This document shows positions 1 through 5,694 of a stretch of DNA of 5,926 bases, piece after piece. The notes under the pieces are model-generated. The model searched no databases. It had not been told where the DNA came from and saw only the letters and a list, made by a program, of their open reading frames with translations. The stretch's first letter is position 1. Each line of letters opens with the position of its first letter. Both the position numbers and the translations under genes were made by a program. Source of the stretch: G039029935 sp039029935 (lineage in GTDB: Bacteria; Chloroflexota; Anaerolineae; Caldilineales; Caldilineaceae); the NCBI GenBank assembly GCA_039029935.1, contig JBCCFC010000888.1, forward strand, positions 1-5,926, in the 5' to 3' direction.

Positions 1-144
1 GACATCTTTGCGCAATAATTCGTTGAGTGGTGCTGCCATGCTGGCAAAGCTGTCCACGAATTTGTGATAATAATTGCACATCCCGAGAAAGACCTGTATG
101 TCCTTCGTGTTTTGTGGCTCTGGCTGCCCAATTTGGGGTATCCC
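1..144 (-). pseudogene. Ty3/gypsy-type retrotransposon reverse transcriptase fragment (partial)
   Basis: Read on the minus strand, these 48 codons are open up to a TGA at 145-147 and continue past the left window edge. The residues include PEPQNTKDIQVFLGMCNYYH, then KFVDSFASMAAPLNELLRKD. This fits the C-terminal part of a Ty3/gypsy pol reverse transcriptase just before RNase H, usually of the form P.P.N.K.(I/L)..FLG..NYYR.F...F..(I/M)A.PL..LL+KD. From about 123 down to 1 nearly every consensus position is matched. Upstream in the same frame, beyond the stop, LGFCDENGL (207-181) recalls the LGF..(S/D)ENG element of these enzymes. However, the spacing is about 20 codons instead of about 15 and the stop intervenes, so that part is doubtful. 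The polymerase active-site motif (YxDD) is not in the window. Such elements are eukaryotic, so this may be a transferred relic, contamination or a chimeric join. The family assignment is firm; the origin is not. Confidence 0.75.
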
Positions 145-214
145 TCAACCCATTCGACCCAACCAGCACCCCTCAAAATCCAGCCCATTTTCATCGCAAA
201 ACCCAAGCGAAATC

Positions 215-450
215 ATTTTACGGCCATTACATAGAGAATTCATTGCATAAAGTCAAGCCTATCAATACAAGGGAGATGCCAATGCAGTAGAGCAATTATA
301 TCTAGCGAGTAATCACACATTGTACATAGTTAAACGAAGCATGATTTCATGGAGGAACAACACATGCTAGACAATTTTGTTCGATTACAGAAGGGACTGT
401 GGTTTGCTGTCCTTATCACATTATTCACAACCGGTATACCCATTTCAATA
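215..450 (+). repeat. Diverged copy 1 of the leader and signal-peptide region of the large gene
   Basis: This stretch is related to 663-961 and is the first copy of a duplicated upstream region. Three blocks show it. Bases 215-238 match 663-686 at 20 of 24 positions (shared GCCATTACA and GAGAA). Bases 255-286 match 765-797 with small gaps, ending in a common CAATGCA. Bases 344-362 are identical to 856-874 over 19 bases, covering the ribosome binding site. Beyond the start codon the similarity continues at protein level through the hydrophobic segment and then stops near 450. About 63 bases present in copy 2 between the first two blocks are missing here. In both copies 73 bases separate the stop codon after CAATGCA from the next start codon. 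Confidence 0.75.
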
Positions 451-468
451 GGCGTATTGAAATCGTAG
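364..468 (+). pseudogene. Truncated paralogue of the large secreted protein (signal peptide only)
   Basis: This is a 34-codon ORF that begins MLDNFVRLQKGLW, has a hydrophobic stretch (FAVLITLFTTGIPISIGVL) and ends at TAG 466-468. It parallels the start of the gene at 875 (MQENLVQAQQRHW, then LAIVIALLTIGASVSASLL), with about 12 of 32 identical residues including the single Trp at position 13. The ribosome binding site GGAGG (351-355) lies 8 bases before ATG 364. The 19 bases 344-362 are identical to those before the large gene. An in-frame ATG at 349 could add five residues, but it precedes the Shine-Dalgarno site. The frame ends before any signal-peptidase site or mature domain, and a hairpin and a REP-like unit follow at once. 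I read it as the 5' stump of a lost sister gene. A genuinely expressed membrane micropeptide is the alternative. Confidence 0.6.
442..463. repeat. Perfect 9-bp stem-loop at the break point of the truncated paralogue
   Basis: ATTTCAATA (442-450) and TATTGAAAT (455-463) are perfect reverse complements separated by GGCG. The element overlaps the last codons of the 364-468 ORF and falls where similarity to the large gene ends. No T-run follows, so it is not a canonical intrinsic terminator. Confidence 0.6.
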
Positions 469-476
469 ATCGCATT

Positions 477-507
477 CGTAGGTCACGCTAACAGCGTGAC
501 AGGCTAT
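477..507 (+). repeat. REP-like palindromic unit, upstream copy (GTAG foot plus hairpin)
   Basis: A GTAG tetranucleotide (478-481) is followed directly by a perfect 8-bp inverted repeat: GTCACGCT (482-489), loop AAC, AGCGTGAC (493-500). The same unit lies at 5664-5694 in the same orientation, matching at 27 of 31 bases. A GTAG foot before a palindrome is the hallmark of REP sequences mobilised by RAYT (TnpA-REP) transposases. No RAYT gene is in the window. No T-run follows the stem, which argues against a Rho-independent terminator. Confidence 0.6.
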
Positions 508-552
508 CTTTAGGGGGCGTTGTTGATTAGCCCTGTGGTTTTAACCATGGGC

Positions 553-583
553 GAGCATGAATATCGCCACCATATTCATACTC
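553..583. repeat. 12-bp stem-loop with one mismatch
   Basis: GAGCATGAATAT (553-564) pairs with ATATTCATACTC (572-583) at 11 of 12 positions around a 7-base loop. The inner 8 bp (557-564 with 572-579) are perfect. A weaker stem, 532-538 with 545-551 and two G-T pairs, sits just before it. Together with the hairpins at 442-463, 482-500 and 603-624 it forms a structured stretch ahead of the small ORF at 607. Its function is unknown. Confidence 0.5.
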
Positions 584-602
584 ATTCTTAAAAAGGGAGA
601 TC

Positions 603-624
603 ACATATGCAGAGATGCATATGT
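603..624 (+). promoter_or_regulatory. Hairpin enclosing the start codon of the small ORF
   Basis: ACATATGCA (603-611) and TGCATATGT (616-624) form a perfect 9-bp stem closed by GAGA, which fits the GNRA tetraloop pattern. The ATG of the 64-codon ORF (607-609) lies inside the 5' strand. The ribosome binding site GGGAG (595-599) lies just outside the stem. If the RNA folds, it would mask the start codon while leaving the Shine-Dalgarno site free. That is the geometry of a translational control hairpin, but regulation is inferred only. Confidence 0.4.
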
Positions 625-801
625 TGTTTTCAAAAGAAACCCTCACCAATCGAAGACAACCTATTTTATTGCCATTACAGCGAGAACACACACTGCACAA
701 TCCAAACATTCTATGGCGATTTGAGGGCTGACGGGGCGTACTCAACCCAACGGCAAGGCTCAAATCAGCCTTATCAACTACAGGAGGCGTCAATGCATTA
801 A
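607..801 (+). CDS. Small hypothetical protein (64 aa), tentative
   Basis: I do not recognise this ORF. It encodes 64 residues, starts MQRCICCFQKK, has Cys at positions 4, 6 and 7, and shows no signal peptide or membrane segment. Two things make it more than a chance frame. First, GGGAG (595-599) lies 7 bases before its ATG. Second, the diverged upstream copy keeps the same reading frame: LFYCHYSEN here corresponds to SFYGHYIEN encoded at 211-237. Both frames stop at the same place after an 11-codon Pro...Met-X-stop ending. The length difference between the copies is about 63 bases, a multiple of three. The stop lies 73 bases before the large gene. Base composition is not distinctive, and the similarity could equally reflect a duplicated untranslated leader. 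Its start codon is inside a hairpin. Confidence 0.35.
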   Translation: MQRCICCFQKKPSPIEDNLFYCHYSENTHCTIQTFYGDLRADGAYSTQRQGSNQPYQLQEASMH

Positions 802-961
802 AAAAAAAGTTTTATTAAAAATTTCACATAATTACTTAACATTAAAACACACATTATTTCATGGAGGAACAACAATGCAAGAGAATCTTGTTCAAGCACA
901 GCAGAGACATTGGCTGGCCATCGTCATCGCACTGTTGACAATCGGGGCAAGTGTTTCGGCA
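663..961 (+). repeat. Copy 2 of the duplicated leader and signal-peptide region (intact copy)
   Basis: This is the counterpart of 215-450 and leads into the complete gene. The best conserved pieces are 663-686, 765-797 and the 19 identical bases 856-874. It contains about 63 more bases than copy 1 between the first two blocks. The large gene's leader has therefore been duplicated, with only this copy still joined to a full-length coding sequence. Confidence 0.7.
797..874 (+). promoter_or_regulatory. AT-rich leader and ribosome binding site of the large gene
   Basis: This is the 5' region of the 875 gene. It contains a run of nine A (800-808) and is strongly AT-rich to about 860. GGAGG (863-867) stands 7 bases before ATG 875 and fixes that start. 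The ATG at 861 is out of frame. CATAAT (827-832) resembles a -10 box, but I see no -35 box at a proper distance, so no promoter is asserted. The last 19 bases recur exactly at 344-362. Confidence 0.6.
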
Positions 962-3900
962 AGCTTATTGACGACAGAGGCGGCTTTTGCTGCGGAGGGC
1001 GATATCACAACAATCGCCGGTACGGATCAAACCGAGTATAACGGTGACAACATTGACGCCGCAACTGCGCACCTACATCGTCCGCTAGATATGGCGATTG
1101 ATAGCGAAAGTAATATTTACATTGTCGATGAGAACCACAATCGTATTCGTCGAATAGACGCCGATGGCATCATCACAACCGTTGCGGGCGATGGTATTGG
1201 GGATGACGGTACGTTCGGTGGCGATGGTGGTCAGGCCACTACTGCTCAACTCAACAAACCGCAGGGTGTAGCTGTTGATGTAGATGGCAACATCTATATC
1301 GCAGACACGGAGAACAATCGTATTCGCAGAGTGGATGCAGAAACGGGCATCATCACAACCATGGCTGGCAATGGTTCATCCGATGAGGACGATATTTCAG
1401 CCCTAGAGGCTCGGATTATTTTACCTGTTGACGTACTGGTGGGTCATGACGGTCATGTCTATTTGGCTGAGATTGGCACAGATCGCGTTCGTCAAATCGA
1501 CGTCGCTACAGGGATGATTACAACTGTTGCGGGGTCAGGGGCCGAAGGCAATAGCACAGAGGGCATTCTTGCAACAGAATCGACATTAGCCTCGCCCAGA
1601 GGAATGGTTATGGACAGTGCTGGCAACCTGTACATCGCTGAGACCAGTGCTCACAAAATTCTTAAGGTCGATGCTGCAACAGGCATCCTCAGCACATTTG
1701 CAGGTACTGGCACACAAGGACGCGAGGGTGATAACATGGCAGCCACAGCGGTAGAACTAAGCAACCCTGTTGGCTTGTCGATTGATGGTGACGACAATCT
1801 CTTTATTGCGGATGGTGGAAGCAATCGCATTCGTCGTGTTGATGCTGTAACGGGCATTCTCACAACGATTGCTGGCACAACTGAACTAGGGCATACAGGT
1901 GATGATGGTCCAGCAACAGACGCAGAACTTGGTACACCCTATGGCGTCTTGGTTGACTATGATGGCAATGTCATCATCTCCAACTCGTACACAAATCGTA
2001 TCCGCGTGGTAGAAACGGTTGCAACACCGCTGCTTGCACCGTTAGACTTTGACGGCCACTTGGTCAACAGTACAGAAGATACATCCGACGCCAGTCCTGG
2101 TGATGGCATCTGTGCTGATGCCAGCGGTGCGTGTACGCTGCGCGCTGCCATTGAAGAGGCTAACGCTGCCTCGGATTCTGATACAATTACCATCGACAGC
2201 ACTCTCTTGGCACGGGGAACCAACGGGGTGTCCAGCCCCAATGCTACGGTCATGCTCACTCAGGGTCCATTACGAATCATCTCTAGTCTTCATATTATTG
2301 GGTCAGCAAATGACCCGCTGGTGGTCGATGCTGGAAATCAGTTTCAAGTTGCGACTATCACTGGTAATTCAATCGTCACAATCGAAAACCTCGTTCTCCA
2401 GAATGGTGTTGCGACCGAGCAAGGTGGCGGTATCTACAACACAGCAACACTCACCCTCCGCAACGCAACTGTCAAGAATAGCACAGCGGGAGGTTCTGGT
2501 GCAGGTATTACAAATAGTGGTGGTACACTGGTCATTGAAAATAGCCTCATTGAAGCCAACACAACACAAGCGAGTGGCGGCGGGGTGCGAAATCAAAGCA
2601 ACGGTATAGCAACCATCCGCAACAGCACAATCAGTGGCAACGCTGCGGATGATATTGGTGGTGGCGTGGACGCCCCAACGGGGAATGTGCGGCTTGAGCA
2701 TGTAACGGTTGTTGACAATAGTGCTGGCAACGGCGGCAGCGGTATCGCCTATGATGAGGTTACGATTGTCATGAGCAACACCCTCATTGCCAATAACCAG
2801 GGTGGGTTAGACTGCTTACGACTGCAAAGTAACGAGAATACGCAAGAGCTTTTTGTCAATAATCTTATCATGAATGCAACGCATAGTTGTGGCATGATTC
2901 ATGGAGAAAACGGCAACATTGTCGGTGTCGATTCTGACGCAGAGGTTGGCGTTGATGACTTGGGTAACAATGGTGGTACAACATTGACCCATGCACTGAG
3001 TGCAGGCAGTTTGGCAATTGACGCCATTCCCAATGGAGCCAGTGGTTGTGGCACAGACTTTACTTCGGACCAAAGAGGCACAACTCGACCCACTGGTAAT
3101 GGCTGTGATATCGGTGCTTTCGAGTATGTTGAGGATACGGGTAATGATAGCGAAGAGGCAACACCTGATCCAACAACGGATCTTGAGTTAAAGAAGTTGA
3201 TGGCCGACGATGGGACGGAGGGTGACGCATTTGGCTATACTGCTGCCATCGACGGTGATTTTGCCATTATTGGCGCACCCGATGCAGATGGCGGTGGTGC
3301 AGCCTATATTTTTGAGCGTAATTACAACGGCAACGACAACTGGGGACAGGTGACCAAACTTACAGCTGGGGATGAATCCGACGTTTTACGGTTTGGTCAA
3401 TCGGTTGCCATCAGTGGCGATGTTGCCATTGTCGGTGCAAATGCCAACGATGACAACGGTGTTCGTTCAGGCGCAGCCTATATTTTTGAGCGCAATCAGG
3501 ATGGCCCAGATAACTGGGGGAAAGTGACCAAGCGTACAGGTTCAGAGGCATCCAACCCAGATGCGGGGTTTGGCAAATCTGTTTCGATTCATGGGGATGT
3601 TGCCATTGTCGGTGCGGCTATAGCTGATGAGAATATGAGCCAGCTTGGGACAGCCTACATCTTTGAACGCAATCAGGATGGCGCCAATGCGTGGGGAGAA
3701 GTGATAAAGCTCACGGCTTCCGATGGCACAAATGGCGATCAGTTTGGTGCATCTGTTGCGACCAATGGTGAAGTTGTCGCTGTTGGGGCCATTGGCGATT
3801 TTAGCGGACGACATGCCGTCTATATTTTTGAGCGCACACCCGGGGGCACAAACCCTTGGACAGAAGTGGTCAAACGGACCAGTCCGGGTGAAACCAGATA

Positions 3901-5605
3901 TTCTCAATTTGGTCGGTCTGTCGCTATCAGCGGCAACCTGGTGATTGCTGGCAATGATGTTCACGACCCAGAGGCAGCCTATATTTTTGACCGCAATCAG
4001 GATGGAGACAATCAGTGGGGGCATCTGGCTTCGTTGACACGAACCGATGACCCAACGGATGAAAATATCGGTGAGGCTGTCGCCATCAGCGAGGATGTTG
4101 CGATTGTCAGATCATCGGTCTTTGTTGATGGCAGCAGAGATCGCGCAGGGGCAACCTATGTCTATGAGCGCAGCCTGAGCAATCCAGCGATGTGGGCGCA
4201 AATAACCCAGTTGACGGACAATGACACAGCTACCAGTGAGGATTCAGCCCAATCTGTCGCCGTCAGCGGAAGGATTGCCATAGTTGGGGCCACTCATGAC
4301 GACGAGCAGGGCACTGATGCTGGGGCCGCTTATCTGTATGTTCTCGCGGAGAGAGACACGGATAATGATGGTACACCGGATGCGATTGATGACGATGACG
4401 ATGGTGACTTCTTCTTGGATGATGAGGACATGTTCCCATTCAACCCAGATGCATCAGCGATTATCCTGGACACATTGGTCGGTGATGGCAAACCAGAGTA
4501 TAAGGGTGACGGTGGTGATGCGGGTGAGGCATCGGTCAATGGGCCTCGTGATGTCCATGTAGATGATGCGGGCAATATCTATATCGCAGATGTGTACAAC
4601 CAAGTCATCCGTAAAGTTGATACCGATGGCGTTATCACAACCATTGCCGGCACAGGGACAGAAGGCTTCTCCGAAGATGGAATTTTGGCGACCGAAGCTA
4701 TGTTGCGCTATCCAAGAGCTGTCACAGTGGATGACCAAGGCAATGTCTACCTAACCGACAAAGATAATCATCTTGTCCGTCGCATTGATGCGGAGACTGG
4801 GATTTTGACAACTGTTGCGGGTAACGGCACTGGTACATATGCTGGTGACAACGGTCCTGCCACAGACGCATCGGTCCGCTATCCAGTTGGTGTTGCATTG
4901 GACAGTGCTGGCAACCTCTATATTACGGATCATGGCAATCGCCGGATTCGGAAGGTTGATACGGATGGTGTTATCACAACCATTGCAGGCAATGGTAAGT
5001 GGGGAAACACGGGCGATGGTGGTCCTTCTGAAGATGCACGGGTTGGTCGCCCAACCGGAATCCTGGTAGATGACAACGACAATATCTACTTTGCAGACTG
5101 GTCAACCCGTACCATACGCAAGATTGATGCCAATGGCATCATCTCAACTGTGGCTGGAAATGGCACAAAGGGATATTCTGGAGATGGTGGTCCGGCCACA
5201 GAAGCGCAACTTGATAGAGCCAAAAGTATGGCATTCGATGCAGCAGGGAATATGTATATCGCAGATGATTATAACCATGTGATTCGGATGGTAGACACAG
5301 ACGGCATCATCACAACTGTGGCTGGCAACAATACAGAGGGTTACTTTGGCGATGATCGAGACCCGACCATTGGTCAACTCAACCGGCCCTATGATGTTGA
5401 ATTCCATGCACCGACAGGCGCGATTCTCATTGCTGACCGTCACAATAACCGGATTCGTCAAATTGTGCCCGGACATGTGGATGACACACCGGCCAATGTT
5501 GGCAACACGGAGGCTGGCATCGCCACGCCGCCGGTTGGCATTCCTGATGATGAAGACATTGGGGTTGATGGGCCAAGAGTGCTACTGCCATTGATCCTGC
5601 GGTAG
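875..5605 (+). CDS. Secreted multidomain repeat protein: NHL, CSLREA/beta-helix, FG-GAP, TSP3, NHL
   Basis: This 1,576-residue protein is predicted to be extracellular. Residues 1-40 form a signal peptide: hydrophobic 13-32, then AAFA-AEGD with cleavage near 39/40. Residues 44-385 are six NHL repeats of about 56 residues (pattern AG.G...GDGG.AT.A.L..P.GVA.D..GN.YIAD..N.RIR.VD). Residues 389-431 are a CSLREA-type motif (CADASGACTLRAAIEEANA). Beta-helix rungs follow to about 700, closing with a choice-of-anchor Q-like end (DQRGTTRPTGNGCDIGAFEY). Residues 771-1157 are seven FG-GAP-like repeats. Residues 1160-1194 are an Asp-rich TSP3-like calcium segment. Residues 1197-1532 are six more NHL repeats. 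An acidic linker and LLPLILR end it. All six Cys (413, 420, 647, 672, 725, 744) lie in the CSLREA/beta-helix module, so disulfides are possible. There is no catalytic motif, LPXTG or transmembrane anchor. A surface or matrix binding role is inferred. GGAGG at 863-867 supports the start. The first part has a truncated sister at 364-468. The domain calls are strong; the biological role is unknown. Confidence 0.95.
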   Translation: MQENLVQAQQRHWLAIVIALLTIGASVSASLLTTEAAFAAEGDITTIAGTDQTEYNGDNIDAATAHLHRPLDMAIDSESNIYIVDENHNRIRRIDADGIITTVAGDGIGDDGTFGGDGGQATTAQLNKPQGVAVDVDGNIYIADTENNRIRRVDAETGIITTMAGNGSSDEDDISALEARIILPVDVLVGHDGHVYLAEIGTDRVRQIDVATGMITTVAGSGAEGNSTEGILATESTLASPRGMVMDSAGNLYIAETSAHKILKVDAATGILSTFAGTGTQGREGDNMAATAVELSNPVGLSIDGDDNLFIADGGSNRIRRVDAVTGILTTIAGTTELGHTGDDGPATDAELGTPYGVLVDYDGNVIISNSYTNRIRVVETVATPLLAPLDFDGHLVNSTEDTSDASPGDGICADASGACTLRAAIEEANAASDSDTITIDSTLLARGTNGVSSPNATVMLTQGPLRIISSLHIIGSANDPLVVDAGNQFQVATITGNSIVTIENLVLQNGVATEQGGGIYNTATLTLRNATVKNSTAGGSGAGITNSGGTLVIENSLIEANTTQASGGGVRNQSNGIATIRNSTISGNAADDIGGGVDAPTGNVRLEHVTVVDNSAGNGGSGIAYDEVTIVMSNTLIANNQGGLDCLRLQSNENTQELFVNNLIMNATHSCGMIHGENGNIVGVDSDAEVGVDDLGNNGGTTLTHALSAGSLAIDAIPNGASGCGTDFTSDQRGTTRPTGNGCDIGAFEYVEDTGNDSEEATPDPTTDLELKKLMADDGTEGDAFGYTAAIDGDFAIIGAPDADGGGAAYIFERNYNGNDNWGQVTKLTAGDESDVLRFGQSVAISGDVAIVGANANDDNGVRSGAAYIFERNQDGPDNWGKVTKRTGSEASNPDAGFGKSVSIHGDVAIVGAAIADENMSQLGTAYIFERNQDGANAWGEVIKLTASDGTNGDQFGASVATNGEVVAVGAIGDFSGRHAVYIFERTPGGTNPWTEVVKRTSPGETRYSQFGRSVAISGNLVIAGNDVHDPEAAYIFDRNQDGDNQWGHLASLTRTDDPTDENIGEAVAISEDVAIVRSSVFVDGSRDRAGATYVYERSLSNPAMWAQITQLTDNDTATSEDSAQSVAVSGRIAIVGATHDDEQGTDAGAAYLYVLAERDTDNDGTPDAIDDDDDGDFFLDDEDMFPFNPDASAIILDTLVGDGKPEYKGDGGDAGEASVNGPRDVHVDDAGNIYIADVYNQVIRKVDTDGVITTIAGTGTEGFSEDGILATEAMLRYPRAVTVDDQGNVYLTDKDNHLVRRIDAETGILTTVAGNGTGTYAGDNGPATDASVRYPVGVALDSAGNLYITDHGNRRIRKVDTDGVITTIAGNGKWGNTGDGGPSEDARVGRPTGILVDDNDNIYFADWSTRTIRKIDANGIISTVAGNGTKGYSGDGGPATEAQLDRAKSMAFDAAGNMYIADDYNHVIRMVDTDGIITTVAGNNTEGYFGDDRDPTIGQLNRPYDVEFHAPTGAILIADRHNNRIRQIVPGHVDDTPANVGNTEAGIATPPVGIPDDEDIGVDGPRVLLPLILR
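1004..2029 (+). repeat. NHL repeat array 1 (six units, residues 44-385)
   Basis: Six consecutive units start near residues 44, 99, 159, 214, 271 and 328. Each contains (I/L)(T/S)T.AG, an acidic Gly-rich loop, P.G(V/L), D..GN.YIA(D/E) and RIR.VD. Six NHL units are the number needed to close a six-bladed beta-propeller. Unit 3 is the most divergent (ILPVDVLVGHDGHVYLAEIG) and lacks the GDGGPAT loop. Unit 6 is also worn at its end (NSYTNRIRVVE). Confidence 0.85.
2039..3127 (+). other. CSLREA motif, right-handed beta-helix and choice-of-anchor Q-like domain (residues 389-751)
   Basis: Residues 389-431 carry DGICADASGACTLRAAIEEA, which matches the CSLREA-type motif with CTLREA/CTLRAA at its core. 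Residues 495-640 are short rungs such as VTIENLVLQNGVATEQGGGI and ATIRNSTISGNAADDIGGG. They are rich in Asn, Thr and Gly, as in polymorphic outer-membrane-like right-handed beta-helices. Residues 686-751 (DLGNNGGTTLTHALSAGSLA ... CDIGAFEY) fit the choice-of-anchor Q domain that often closes such helices. Known relatives are surface-exposed or secreted, with no agreed molecular function. Confidence 0.85.
3185..4342 (+). repeat. FG-GAP-like repeat array (seven units, residues 771-1156)
   Basis: Seven units of about 53-59 residues follow the pattern KLTA.DG..GD.FG.SVAISGD.AIVGA......GAAYIFERN.DG...W..V. Seven is the blade number of integrin-alpha-type beta-propellers. Units 1-5 keep the F-G pair, while units 6 (NIGEAVAIS) and 7 (DSAQSVAVS) have lost the Phe. 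Nucleotide copies remain close: GCAGCCTATATTTTTGAGCG occurs identically at 3299-3318 and 3473-3492, with near copies around 3650, 3818 and 3974. This points to fairly recent internal duplication. Confidence 0.85.
4352..4456 (+). other. Type-3 thrombospondin-like calcium-binding segment (residues 1160-1194)
   Basis: The segment reads DTDNDGTPDAIDDDDDGDFF and then LDDEDMFPFNPDAS. Spaced Asp residues in D.D.DG.PD....D.DGD form are typical of TSP3-like repeats, which bind calcium and stiffen linkers. It separates the FG-GAP array from the second NHL array. Confidence 0.8.
4463..5470 (+). repeat. NHL repeat array 2 (six units, residues 1197-1532)
   Basis: Six units start near residues 1197, 1253, 1310, 1366, 1422 and 1478. 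They are generally closer to the NHL consensus than array 1, for example GYSGDGGPATEAQLDRAKSM. The array again has enough units for one six-bladed propeller. Array 1 and array 2 share wording such as GILATE (units 4 and 2), but their DNA is well diverged, so the duplication is old. Confidence 0.85.
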
Positions 5606-5614
5606 TCCATCATT

Positions 5615-5638
5615 GTCCGGCTGCTAGACAGACCTACG
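5615..5638 (-). repeat. REP-like unit, inverted and degraded
   Basis: On the minus strand this reads CGTAGGTC, TGT, CTAGCAGC, CGGAC. It matches 19 of 24 bases of the plus-strand unit at 5664-5687, including the GTAG foot (complement of 5634-5637). Its internal palindrome is damaged by one mismatch and one wobble. It faces the 5664 unit foot to foot with 25 bases between, so together they form an imperfect long hairpin (5620-5638 with 5664-5682, 16 of 19 paired). This is the arrangement of a BIME. Confidence 0.5.
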
Positions 5639-5663
5639 GTTAAGCATTTTGATAAATTGACAT

Positions 5664-5694
5664 CGTAGGTCATGCTAGCAGCGTGACGGTCTAT
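5664..5694 (+). repeat. REP-like palindromic unit, downstream copy
   Basis: GTAG (5665-5668) is followed by GTCATGCT (5669-5676), loop AGC, and AGCGTGAC (5680-5687). It matches the upstream unit 477-507 at 27 of 31 bases. The C-to-T change in the left arm turns a C-G pair into a U-G pair, so the RNA stem would be kept. It starts 58 bases after the stop codon of the large gene. Confidence 0.6.

Noticed and set aside
145..215. Extension of the reverse transcriptase match (LGFCDENGL at 207-181)
   Set aside because: It is in the same frame, but a stop intervenes and the spacing is about five codons too long. Part of it overlaps the duplicated leader, so I do not count it as RT.
27..290. 87-codon plus-strand ORF at the left end
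   Set aside because: Its first half is antisense to the reverse-transcriptase fragment and its ATG has no ribosome binding site. Only the last part, shared with the leader of the large gene, is of interest and is reported there.
482..500. Intrinsic terminator reading of the GTCACGCT/AGCGTGAC hairpins here and at 5669-5687
   Set aside because: No T-run follows either stem, and the GTAG foot plus repeated copies fit a REP-like unit better.
527..793. 88-codon minus-strand ORF
   Set aside because: There is no ribosome binding site and no recognisable domain. It runs antisense across hairpins and the small plus-strand ORF.
2049..2609. 186-codon plus-strand ORF in another frame inside the large gene
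   Set aside because: It is a frame shadow of the beta-helix coding region, which is itself continuous and domain-rich.
1004..5470. CRISPR or tandem DNA repeat from the periodic GATGG/GGCAAT words
   Set aside because: The periodicity is that of the encoded NHL and FG-GAP units, with codon-level divergence and no spacers.
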